Positions 31,903-43,700 of a stretch of DNA of 64,000 nt are shown here, in pieces. The number at the start of each line of letters is the position of its first letter. The first letter of the stretch is position 1. The notes under the pieces were generated by a model. That model saw only the letters and a list, made by a program, of their open reading frames with translations. It ran no database searches and had not been told where the DNA came from. This DNA is from Paraconiothyrium sp. Pb-2020 (Eukaryota > Ascomycota > Dothideomycetes > Pleosporales > Didymosphaeriaceae): contig JAJUBI010000007.1 in the NCBI GenBank assembly GCA_022419385.1, positions 281,768 to 345,767 on the forward strand. The letters are read 5' to 3'. A program made the position numbers and the translations under genes.

Positions 31903-32772
31903 TCAAGGTTGTGCTGAACCCAAGAAAGGCAGAGGCCGCGGTTTTCCCCAATTATCGCACGGATTGAACCTCCAGATCGACCGATGCTTCCTCGCAAACC
32001 AGAAGTTGTTCAAGTATGGCATGAAGAATGGAACCGGCGGGAAGTCTCCCGTTCCGGGCGCGGTCTTGTCGCAGCATCCAAATATCATCGGGACGACGAG
32101 AGTCTGTAACATGTCAGCGGCGTTCTAACTGGCATCTCGTTGGAAATCTTACCGGGTCCGCCGAATTGATCGACTTTTGCGCTGCAGCATCCATAACCTT
32201 CTTCAGCGCTACGCCATCGTACTTATCCATATCAAGAATCATTTTCACCTCGTCATGCAGATGCTCGTTGAGCACTGCCGCGAAGCTCTCCAACATGGCC
32301 TTGACTTTCTTGCCGTCGTACTCGGCTTTCCCTCCTTGCATTTCCTCAGCATATGTCCTGAAACCCTCAAATCCCACCTCAAAAGCATGATGTTGCTCGA
32401 TGTTTCTGCTGGTGATGCTTTCCGAGGCGCCTCCTGCTTTGGCGATTTCATCCCATAGGGGAAAAGCCTCCGTTTCTTCCATGGAATGATGGTGGTGGAC
32501 CATGTCGCCCCACGTTTTGATGTACAACACAAAGTCCGTAATATCTGCCGGCTCCGTTACGTGCTCGCACTGGTGATAGATCGAGTTCATCCCCCGTAGA
32601 ATCAAATTGTGGACGTGGGCCATTTCGACGGCCATGGTGAGTATGTTCTCATCTTTGCTCTTGATTTCGTTAGAAGGCCCAATCATTGTACGACATGACA
32701 TACAGTGGGTTGTCCTGGTAGTCCAGGCAACGGAAGAAGAGTGTACGGTTGGTCTGCCCACGGTTGGCTCAT
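31903..32772 (-). CDS. Hemerythrin/HHE cation-binding domain protein
   Basis: Three exons, 32772-32704, 32659-32153 and 32103-31903, with introns of 44 and 49 bases, give 258 residues. Exon 1 supplies the usual leader MSQPWADQPYTLLPLPG. The four-helix bundle carries the metal ligands: His in AVEMAHVHNLILRG, the His cluster and Glu in MVHHHHSMEETEAFPLWDE, IEQHHAFEVGF, and LNEHLHDEVKMIL. Exon 3 adds the fungal tail PPVPFFMPYLNNFWFARKH and RFNPCDNWGKPRPLPF. Such proteins bind a di-iron centre. Fungal members of this length are mostly uncharacterised and are suggested to bind oxygen or store or sense iron. All ligand helices are intact. Confidence 0.87.
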
Positions 32773-34183
32773 CTTTGGAGGGGCCCGAATATGGCAGAGC
32801 GGCTCTAGGCAAGAAAGATTACAAGAGGCAGAATCAAAGCGTTCTTTGGGTATCTCCTGGCACTTAAATCGAGCGTTCAGCTTAGCCCCCACGGGGCGAT
32901 GTCGACGAGGCTGCTGTGCATTTGCATGTGGTGGCAGATAACCAGGGGCTGCGGGCCTGGACCTACAGCCTTAAGCCCATACAGTTTGTGCTGGTGCTCA
33001 ATAACTAGCCTAATAAGGTAAATCTTTTGCTACAGACAACAGTTTTCGAGCGGTTGTTGACGGGCGATGGCAGCACACACTCGTGCATACCATCAGCAAG
33101 CGCCTATTATTTTCAGCTGGATGCAGATAGCTGATCATGTCAGCACTACGACACACTTTCAAGCCTCCCCTTTGACTAATTGCGGACTCGCACGGACGTA
33201 AGGCTCTGGTAACAGCAACAAGTGCTGACGGCAAGGGGGCCAAGAACACGAGCAGATTGACTCCCCACGGCGACACTGATTCTCCATGCGAAGACGCGAA
33301 ATGAGACTACTAGTTCATATTTAGTTCCATGGAAGAGGCCCGAGACGTCCAGACCTCAAGCCTGGTAACCGTGCAGGCTCGTTGCCGGAACTCGCATGTC
33401 GCTATTCGCATAGATGAGCCAGGGATGGCCTCAAAAAAGTCCTCGAGCCTTATGCGCCGACGAAAAACGGCTTTGCGGCAGCATGGCTAGCGCCACTCAG
33501 CAAAGCAGAACGAATGAGGGCGCAGGCACTAGACGGAGGTGATTTAGGTTCGAGCCAACAAGGCTGTGATGAATTGCGAGAGGCTAATACCACCAAGCGA
33601 ACGTTATTCTCAGGCCGGGATGACTAAGGAATTTTGATCACGTGCTGATAGGCAACATCTGTAGAAAAAATTTGGTATCGACTTGTTGGTGTTCTCTTGA
33701 GTGTTGAGTGGTGATGCGGATCGGTAGGAGCAACCAGACTAGCCTAGTGCACATAGGCATAAGCGATTCCGCCCGCCTCAATAATCGAGCATCCTTACAC
33801 TCCACTTTCTACTTTCCATCAATGGTACGCGATGTAGCTGCTTGATAGCACTGAGGCGATCACTCACTGCAGTCAAACTCTACATCGCCCACCTCACGTC
33901 CATCTACACCATACCACTAGAGGGTAGCTCCCGGTCCCCGACGCGCGAATGAGGCACCTCTTGCTAAAGTCCCCATCGTGGCACCATAAGCGTTGAGCCC
34001 ATGTCCAATCATGATGAGCATCTCATTCGCTCGAAACAGGTGCCCTGTCCCCCGTTGCATGTCTAGACGCAACGGTGGCTTTCCTCTCATATGGTATACA
34101 CAGCATTGCAAGTCGTGAAGTTTACAAGAGTAAACAAGATATGCATACATACTGGTTGTCTGTCGCCTTTCGACAGGCTCAGT
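32773..34183. other. Intergenic, no gene seen
   Basis: About 1.4 kb containing the promoter of the hemerythrin-domain gene. No recognisable coding remnant or repeat was found. Confidence 0.4.
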
Positions 34184-34606
34184 ATGAAGAGCCCTGACTT
34201 CATTGTCCTAGGTGGAGGCGTCAGTGTCTTAGTAGTCACCAACCGCCTAAGCGAACATGAAGCCAAGATTGAAGCGGAAAAGAATCGTCCTGCACCATCT
34301 TAGACCCAAAAACTGGCACTGTTGGCATGCTGTCCACGCCATGGAGATCACAATTACGACTCGAACTTTATGACCGAGCCTCAAGGAAGTTGACACAGCA
34401 CAGCACAATCCCATGTCTCATCCAAAGTATGTCTCACAACCACAGATGCACGTACAAAGGCAGATTCCGCACCCGCGAGGCAAAGCGCTTGGATCTTCTA
34501 GCGCAATGAACTTCCGTCCAAATGTGTATCCCTCCACGACCAACTTCGAAGCCTGCAAAGAGCTCGGGAACAATGGGTGGGACGCTGACGGGCATATCCT
34601 CGCCTA
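34184..34606 (+). pseudogene. GMC oxidoreductase relic (FAD-binding N terminus)
   Basis: The ATG at 34184 begins SPDFIVLGGGVSVLVVTNRL, a degraded version of the GMC flavin-binding GxGxxG motif, and stops at 34303. About 150 bases later, in another frame, comes PRGKALGSSSAMNF and YPSTTNFEACKELGNNGWD, the second GMC signature (RGKxLGGSSAxN), ending with a stop at 34605-34607. At least two frame changes and stops separate the pieces. The rest of the enzyme is not recognisable. The intact family oxidises alcohols, glucose, choline or aryl compounds with FAD. Confidence 0.7.
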
Positions 34607-35388
34607 GACGTCGTAGATCCAAGATACCACGTGACAGCAAAAGACGAAGGTTCATTTTTACCACCTAAAAGCACATGTGTTAACAGTGTGCTAATTATCC
34701 CTCGAATACCTGCGCGCTCGACTCACCATTGGTGACCCACATCGTTACGACTCGCTCCGTCGGAACATCCTGTGGAAAGACTTTAGCAGACTGCCCAAAA
34801 CACATACGGCCTGCTCGTCGTGGTCACTTAGGCACCTGAGTCCTAGATTCCTCACATTCATTATGCATAAGGCTCTCTCACTGATGTTTTGCCTCGGATA
34901 GGCTCCAAAGTGCAGCGTATACTTACAACAAACCTATCCAGACCAAGTAGCACCCAACCCCGTCACCAAAGACCTAAAAGTGGTCATCTCAGCCTCTTTG
35001 TGAAACCGTTCTCGACTACTGAGCTAGCTTGCAATTTCGTCAGTACAATGACCTCGCAGCCGCACTCTGACAACACGCAGCTTACCTCGCCCAGCTACGA
35101 GCCGCTAAAAGACCGCTCGAAAAAAGCATCAAGCGGTGAATTACGCCATCTACACACCGAATCGGCGTTCCTACGCTGACTGCGCTCGCGCGATACATGT
35201 CTACAGGACGGCATCTGTAAGGCATACAACATCTGCGCGCGTACGGGACCTAGTAAAACTCCACACCATCATAAAGGATTAGACACTGAACCACGAGAAT
35301 AGCATCATCCACGTATCCCACCACCTCCCGCCACTCGCACAGAACGAAGCCTGTTAAACCGCCGGAAATTACCTGAACTTCTTTGATG
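34607..35388. other. Possible further decay of the GMC gene
   Basis: The sequence downstream of the GMC relic is stop-rich in all frames. Some stretches could be remains of the same gene, but I cannot align them. No other gene was seen. Confidence 0.3.
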
Positions 35389-36837
35389 TTACCACCCAAA
35401 AACCCTCCACCTCGCCATCAACGTCTCAAAACTTCGACTCACAAACCCTCCCCTCTCCCTCTCCAACGCCGCCGTCTTCCCTACCGTAAACCTCCTCTCC
35501 CTCCCTGCATCATCGACCACAGTCTCTTCGCTCAAGTACGGGTACACTTCTTCCAGCTGCGTTGCGCGCGGAATCCGCCGATCTGTACTTGCGGCTAGGG
35601 TACTCAGGATAGCGGTGAGGCCGAGGCTGTCTGAGACATTGCCGAAGCGGGGAAAGAGGGAATTAAGGAGTGTGAAGGGGAGGGAAGCGACGCGTTTAAG
35701 AAAGTCGAGAAAGGATGGCGTGGACGACGCAGGCGTTGCGGCTTCCTCCTGCGCAGAAGGATCGCCCGTGCCGAGCGTCCGCGGATCAGGCGCCGAGATC
35801 CGCAGACCTAGCCTGCGGATTTCGAAATCGATGCCGGGGAAAGTCAGGTTCGGGTCGGTGGGGGCGGAGACGTCTTTGATGCCTTGGAGGAGCCAGCGGG
35901 CTGCGACGTCGGAGCAGACTTCGTTTGGCCACGCTGTTTTTGTGAGGAAAGAAGGGAACAGGCTGAGGAGGCTTTCAAGGGTGGTCCAGGGGCGTTGGCG
36001 GAGGTAGCGGAAGGTGGAGCGGCCTAGGTCGTGGTGGACGCCGGGGAACCATTGCTGTTTGACGATCGTGGAGTTGCCGGGTGGTGCGTAGATGAAGCAG
36101 GGTTGGAGCATCCATGCTCGCTCATGGAGGGAGAGGGCGTGATAAACGACTTGAACTGCTGATGAAACTTTTTGATCGTAGAATTCGAAGTCCGGATAGT
36201 CGAGGCCGATACCTGCGTTCAGTCGTGGTATACCTAGCGCGCCGACAGCGTCGATTATACCCATGAACCGGATAGGCTGCCTGGCCTGCCACACGCTCGA
36301 GACATCATTTTTCAATTTCCGACATCGCTCAGATTGCGGATGATCAACAGCCAGTGGACTGCGGTACGTCCTGTATACCTCGCGACACAATGTTGTCAGC
36401 TCCTCTGCACTCTGCGTTGCTTCACCCCTCAGAATCCCGCAGTTGTTGATCATCCCGCCCACGCTCCTCACCGTGAATGCCCCTCGGCTCCATCCGAATA
36501 GGAAGATCTCATGCTCATTAGTATAGTGCTGCACAATGAACTTGTACACGCTGATGCATTCGTCGCCGATGGAAGCCCCCGTCGCGCCGTCCCAGAGATA
36601 CTCGAGAAAGGTTCGGTTCAAGCCGACGCCTTCCTGATAGCCAGCTGTGACATTGAAGGGGTTGTACGGAGCTATGGGGTGAAAGATGGTGGCGTCTTGG
36701 GCGGTAGGCTCAGCGAAGTGGACAACGCCTATCTGGTTGGCGAGTTGGCGGATGGTGCTGGGTGGGCTGTTCGGGAGCGCTGTCTCGCGGCCGACCTACG
36801 TGCCGTCGCAGAAGACAAGGAGCCGCTTTGGTGGCAT
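35389..36837 (-). pseudogene. DUF2235 (Tle1-like) hydrolase gene with one in-frame stop
   Basis: The minus-strand frame from the ATG at 36837 begins MPPKRLLVFCDGT, the standard DUF2235 opening. It meets TAG at codon 14 (36798-36796), exactly where the family has Trp, and then stays open for 468 codons to 35389. After the stop come AGYQEGVGLNRT, IFLFGWSRGAFTVRSVGGM with the nucleophile elbow Gly-Trp-Ser-Arg-Gly, IRFMGIIDAVGALGIP, and WFPGVHHDLGR, the late Asp/His region. DUF2235 proteins are alpha/beta hydrolases related to type VI secretion phospholipase effectors of the Tle1 group, and are common in fungi with unknown roles. TGG to TAG is a single G-to-A change. Removing an intron here does not restore frame. 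Confidence 0.8.
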
Positions 36838-37729
36838 ATGAAGGACAGGAATGGAGAGTCTGAAATCAAAGAAATGAGGTAGAATGGAAGGATGGGAGAA
36901 GTGATGATTGCACTGAACAGGTCCCGAATGAAGTGTAGTTGCAGGTCATCTTGCGTGGGTTGCCACTGATTACGGGACGCTCCTTCCCTTGCGAGCTACT
37001 TAATTCAGCTGTCACTATCCGGCGCTGCCATCTTAGTATTTCCTACCAACAATATGTTCAACTGCGCCCCAACGCCCTCAATATGTATATCAGAACGGCT
37101 AGACGGGGTTTTGCATGACATTATGGAGCGAAGGATGGAATATCAGCAACATTGACCTGGCACCGTAGTATCTGCATCAGTGTGGTGATGAGGCGTTCTC
37201 CCGAGATCACCAGCTGAAATGGTAATCACGGTCACCGGACACTACCCGTACATGCCTCCGCAGAGCTATGAGATGTTCTCAGCAAACACTTCTACGGCCT
37301 GACCCCACACCAGGTGGATCGATGTATGGCAGAAATGCTTTCATGCCACGCTAGTTTATTCATCGTTTAGCTGACTTCCAGTCAAATGTCTGTACGAATA
37401 GTCATCTCAATAAACACTAAAACTAAAGACAACATCGTCGCTATATAGTTCCTCTCCCGATTCTCCTGATTAGCTCTCCTGCACGGTGCCCTTGTATATT
37501 GTTCTCTCGTGTAAGGGCGAAGGCATAGCAGCTGTGGAAGAAATGGCTGCTTCACTCGGCAGATACGTGTAGAATTTACGAGATTTTCGAGTCCCAAAGC
37601 AAGACTTACCCCTGGGAGCTGTATGTGCCATCCATAATGGAGTAGGACCGTTGTCTCGTTGTTAATCAAAAGACTAGTAAAGGAGAAGAAAAAAGGACAT
37701 CAGCACATAACCAAGCACCCTTGTGTGTC
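36838..37729. other. Intergenic, no gene seen
   Basis: About 890 bases between the start of the DUF2235 relic and the end of the giant gene, both on the minus strand. It would hold the DUF2235 promoter and the terminator of the giant gene. No coding signal. Confidence 0.4.
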
Positions 37730-40700
37730 TCAACGGCTCTCGATCGTCGCCCAGCTGCGGTCCTTGAATCCCACCAAATTATCAGCCATCGTCATTCTGA
37801 AGACCGCCACCCTCATTCCGACCGCTAAGAACCGGCACTCTTCCTTGACAAACGTCGGCCCATCTTCATCCGACTGCCACTCGCGCTCGACGAAGAGGGT
37901 CAAATCAGTCTCGTGCTCCAGCCTCGCTAGACGTCGAGCACCGCGCGATCCGGCAGGCCAGCCAAATCGCACCGACCCGTCCGAACCCATGACCAACGTC
38001 GGCACTGGTCCCAGCTCCAAGCCAGATGGCACCTTAGGAATACGCCAGCTGGAGCTGAAATTGCTAGTCGACGTGTCGTTCGTGGTGAATGCGACCAGCT
38101 CGTGTACGATGGTGCCGTCTGCGATGTTGAGCGTTGGTGCAAGCTTGGACAAGTCGAGCCGCACAGTGCCACGGCGAGCGATGACCGAGTCGAAGGATCG
38201 TTGCAGATCCGTCGTGATTGGGTGCTGGCCCTTGCCAGCCAGCTTCGATGTGATGCGGAAGCCTGCTTGGAGGGTTTTAGCAATGAGAGCATTACACGTG
38301 AGCACGACCGTCAGACTATTCGAAGGAACGTCGTACTTCGTTGCGCTGTCGATGGCAGGTACTGGCGGGTGCAAGATCAAGACGGAAATCGAGTTCGCTA
38401 GCGGCAGGAAGTTTCCTGGCGGTGACGCCGGCTGGACGACGACTGTGATGGTCTCCCCGTGGGCAAAAGGCAGCCCGTCAAAGCTGACCTTGCGCTCGTT
38501 CTCCTGGCCAGACAAGATCTGGAGCTCCGGTGATGAGACCACTTCACCGTCCTCCCGCAGCACACGGAGTGCGTAGTCTCTGGCACTCGAGGAGCCGGGC
38601 TGCTCCCACTCGACTTTGACGCGTCCTTTGGCCAATGACGCAGCTAACTTGGTCACCGCCTGCGTGACGACGTAGCTTTCAGGCGCACAGAACCACGGCG
38701 AGTTGTGAAAGACACTGGTGTCCGAGCTGATCTGCCGGAGGCGTGCTTGGATTGACTTGTGACCTTTGGCGTCGGGTCCGACCTCGGTGAGCGGGATCAT
38801 GATGGTCTCGGGACCCACAGTGGACTTGACGAGGCGGTTCATATAGAGGTACTTGCCGGCAGTGGAGTCCTCCGCATTTGTCAGCTGCAGCTCATAGAAA
38901 CCAACATCCTGCGTCGTCGGCGGAACGTTGATGGCGCATGCCATGTCTGCGGCAGCAACGCCAAAGGCAAGCCCATTTGGGGCTCGGAGCCATGGTGTGT
39001 GTTTGACCGCCACCGTCGTCCACTCAGCGGGCTTGACACCCTGCATGTCGAACTTGGCCCTGACCGAGACGTAGACGAGCTTCGCGAAGGTCCATTCCGG
39101 ATTGTGTGCCGTGTCAGTCAGCTTCTTGGTCTCCTGCATCAGCGCGACTTTCTCGTCTACCTCAGGAGTCGGGCTGTATGCGACCTGCCAAGTGATGCCC
39201 GCGAAGCCCTGGTAATCAAAGGAACTGCCATTCTCGTCCGTCCATTGAGGCATTGATTCGTCCCATTGGACATTGATCATGGCCGCTTCGTTCTCGCCCT
39301 CGACCATTTCTGCCTTCGGGCTTGCCGAGAGCTTGAGAGCGTTTCGCAGGCGCTCCTTGGCTTTCTCGGTTTGCCGCCTGAGCTCCTCGAGCTTCCTCTT
39401 GCCCTCAGCTTCAGCATCGCGCAACCTCTTCTTCTCATCCTCATCATCGCTGGCCATGATCTTGAGTGCCAAAATACCTCCGAGGATTCCGCCGATGATG
39501 CCTGGAAGTGCGGGGAGAGCGAGCATTAACGGGCCCAGTCCAGCGAGGATACCTCCCAGCGTCAGCCCACCGCCGATGGCTAGAGATTCGAGTGTGAGCT
39601 CCGCTAATTTATCCATAACATCCTTGATGTTCTTGTCGTTGAGCTCTTTATATCTCTTGCGCATGTTCCCATCGGGATCCTCGTATTTCTTGCCGCGACA
39701 TACGAGTCTGGAGATGATCTCTTCGTCCAGTTTCTCGAACGCAACCGCTGCCATCAGCCTAGCAAAGTCCTCCGGCCGCGCCATCAGCGATGCGCCTATG
39801 CTCTCCCACTTCTTCTCGTCTAGGATGATCTCGAAAAGCTTGGTGGCCAGCGCATCTAAGGTGAACGGTGCCTTGACACGAATGTCGATGCGCGGGAGCT
39901 CCAAGTCGGCAATTTCCTGGTCGAGAAGTTTGATATTGTACCACCACTTGATAGACCCCCAGAGCTCTTCAGAAGTGCACTTGTGCGTCTCGTCGATGGG
40001 CAGGCCCAGCTCGAAGCGGAACTCTGTCTTGACGACGGTTTTCCACACGAGGTCAACCAATTTCCCACATGACGTGTCCTTCTTGGAGCCCTCCTCAATA
40101 GCCTTTGCGAGCGGGAATTTGTCGTCCATGTCTTTGAACATTTCCCATCCTCCAAAACCCCACCGTCCGTCTTTGTACGTGAAATCGATCGTCGGATCCT
40201 CTTTCCCGAGAATGGTACCTTTGTACCCCGCCTTGCCCCTGAAATATCGGTCTTTCTTTTCTTTAGCTGGCTTGTACGCGAGCTCGAACCACAAATTTTC
40301 CTGGCCAAATAGAACTAGGCCCGACTTTGCCGTATATGCAATCTAGAATCAAGATACGCATTAGCAAAAGGCAAAGAACCTGAAGTAGATTGGGAAACTT
40401 ACCGGTTGCCCTTGTATAGATTTGATGCCTACGGTTAATCCCTGCATATCGCCCGTCGTGCGTAGCTTCGCAAAGATGAGATCGATCTCCCCTAAGGCGG
40501 TAGCATCCAACGAGAACCCCTTCCTTTCAGGCTCCAGCTTCAACAGGGCCAGGAAATCGTGATCGAACAACTTGAATGTCGCAGAGATGGAATAGCCCTT
40601 CGAATATGGAATGTCGTTAACGGCGACCGGTGGATCGCTCTTGACGTACACCACAGTCACTCCCAAGAGCTCAAAGTCATCATATTGATTCTTATCCCAG

Positions 40701-43700
40701 GAAATTGGCTTACTGTCATCAGCCTGGATGATGTCAGAGGATATGGCGGCTAGAGAAAGCTGGTCCGTGGCAAGATATTGGATGACAACGGCAACAGGGG
40801 AGCTCTCTCTGAACACGACCGACGCAGAGAGCGTGTTTTTCTTACGACCAAACTCTGCAACACCAGACAAGCTGTACTCCGACGTAGTCTTCTTTGTGAT
40901 TTCAGAGTAAGTGATGTCGCCACTGATGCGCAGAGATTTGAGGGTTGCGGAGAACATGGTTCCAAACGGCTCCTTGACCTCGTCTTTCGAGGTGGCGCCA
41001 ACGCCCATGTGAAAGTGCGTCAGGCTCTTACTCTTCTTCAAGTCGACGTCGAATTTGATATCGCCTGATCCCAGACCCTTGAGCACTAGTGTGGCCTGCA
41101 ATGCGACAAGGCTGTCTGCTGGACTGTAGCTACCGTTTCCGTTGATATCGATGGCTCCGCCGAGGAGCGTCAAGTTCCGCACGTCTATCGAGTAATTTCT
41201 GGCTTTGGGGTCTGATGTCACGGCCGCGTATAGAGTCACACGCGTCCTGTCTGTAGGTTCGGTTCCAAAGTTGAGGAGCTCAGTCATGGGGCGTTGGTCG
41301 CTGGACTTCAAGGCAATCGTCAAGAAAAGCCATGCACCTTTGTGGATGGGCGTACTTCCTGGCAGATCAGCCATTGTCGCAGTAGCAACGCTTACGACGT
41401 CCTCTGCGGCCTTGGGGCTTGCAGGCGGCTCCCCTTGTGGTAATTTTCCATCGTCTAGGGATTTGTCGGTCATCTCAGGGTCCACATTATCTTTAGTGAG
41501 TGTTAAGTCGCGCCGGAACGCTTCTATAGTCGTATTATAGCTGATCACCTGCACTGACAACTTTTCAACGTTAAAGTCTGGCAGGATTTCAGATGAGGTC
41601 GAAGACCATAGCTTTCCTAGGTCCCTTGCTTCGAGGATGAACATATAGTTGCGTTCGTCAGTCTCAGCTTTTTCCTGGTAATGAACAGAGCTGATCCGAT
41701 TTCCCTTAGATTACCAAATAGATAAAGGTCTGATTTCTTGAAGTCGACGTGGAGGAAGATCCCAGATTGATCGAAAGCCAAAGGCGAGTCCGTTGTAGGA
41801 ACGAGAGCGTTCCATTTCACATCCTGGGACCCTCCCGTGACCAATCCGTTGGCCAAGCTCTCAATCTCTTTCCCATCTGAATTAGTCGCCGTTAAGATGG
41901 CCATCAAGGTAGAGTTCCGCGTCTTGCTCAACGTCAGCCAGGCTTGTGTTGAAACAAAGTTCTGGAAAACCAGCTCGCCCTTGAGAAAGGCTTCGTAGAG
42001 GGGCTTCACAACATTGGTTTTTGGATCGATCGCCGTCTTTCTCCGGACAAGAGCCGTCACAGATTTGATCTTGATGTCCACAGAGCCCAAGTTTCCAGTC
42101 CAGGGCTCATTTCCATGAGCAAAGATCTCGAAGCACTGTTGAGGTATGAAGTTGGCACCTATCGCGAATATCTTCAGATCTGTCCGAACTTTGAGGTCTG
42201 TCGGCACCACCCACTCGGATGACGGAATCTCCACATCAGTACCAATCTGTGTAAAATCAAGCTGGGGTCGGGTGGCTCCGTTCTGACCAACGGTAGCAAG
42301 GCCGGTAAAATATGTCTGCTCCTTCGTCTGATCGCGGATGTACCGTGCCCAGATATGCACTCCGCAGATTTGCAGGTGACCTTCGATGAAGCCGCTGACG
42401 GCTGAAAATCTCTCGCCAGATTCCTTCGTCGTTCTCTGGTAGTGCAAGTTTGCACGCACTTGATCGAGCTTCACGGAGGGGTTGCTCAAGATCTTCAGAA
42501 CGCCACTCGACTCTGCCAGAATATCGAATGTGTCGAGATTGAGATGAATTTTCTGTGTGGCCTTGTCCTTCTCGACAACGACCTTACCGATCACGTGTTT
42601 TATGTCGATGTCGAACATTGACGGGCTGTTGGGCGGTTCCTCGACAGGAAGCTTCATCGTGTCGGTGATTCCAAGCAGAGATAGCAGACCACCAACACGG
42701 AGACTGCCTTCCTTGTCTGGTTCTAGTTTGACAGCGAGGGATTTGCCTTGCTTTGCCGATTCGCCAGCGAATCGGACTGATATCTTGGCCGACGTTGTCT
42801 CTTTGCTGACAAGACCAACTACATCAAGAGACCCAGGATGGGTGGGTACAGCAGGGGGAGGATCCTTCTTCGCCGGGTCATTGGACGGATCTTCGTCTTT
42901 CTTGAGATTGGCGGCGTCAGCAGGTGGCACAGGCGCCCTATTTTCGTTTCCATCCGGTGCTATCTCGTTCGCTTCTCCTCCATCTGATTGCTCCTCGCTC
43001 TCCCCCTCATCCTTGTCCTTATTGATCTCCGAAAAATGAGGAGCCACGTATCGCAGGGTGAGAGACTTGAGCCGTAGAAACTCTACATCAAGCGAGTTAT
43101 CGTCTGCCAGGTACAACCGGAAGACTTTGAGCCTGTACGGCTTTTTAGTGGCGAGCACGATGCCAGCATCTCTGAGACTGAGATCGCCGACCATTGCGTT
43201 TAATGCATCAGCCAATTCCTTTGGCAGCAAGGCTGAAATAGGTCGTGACAGTGGTACAGACTGAATGGGCAGCAAAATCGCACCGAGGCTGCCGTGAGTG
43301 GAGTTGTAGCCGATTTTCACCGACGTTGTGCCCTCGAAGATGTTGGCGTTGATGGCGAGTGCGAAGTCTGTCTTTGTTTTACCCGCCGCATCAGTCCGGC
43401 GGTGGAAGTCAACAGATAGCTCAACATCGCTCAAGCCGAGGATGCCGACCAGAGAATTGGCGAGCCGAATTTCGCAGCTCCCATTCTCGATGATCCACGA
43501 TTTACCGTCCTTATCCACCCCTATCTCAAATCTTGCTAGCCAGAGCTCAGTCTGCAGCAGACCGTTCAGTATGGGCACATGCCTGAACGAGGGCAGGTCG
43601 AGGGTCGTAAGGATGTCGTATACCGAAATACCCTGAGGGGCTTCGATGAAGAGTGTGCCTGATTCGCGAATTAGTGGATGTTGCTGCTGGATGCCCGAGG

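Noticed and set aside
36790..36838. Intron starting at GTAGGT to explain the stop in the DUF2235 gene
   Set aside because: No AG within reach restores the reading frame, and the sequence across the stop matches the family without a gap.
39273..40346. 357-codon plus-strand Ser/Pro-rich open frame
   Set aside because: It lies antisense to the last exon of the giant gene, has a low-complexity composition and no domain.
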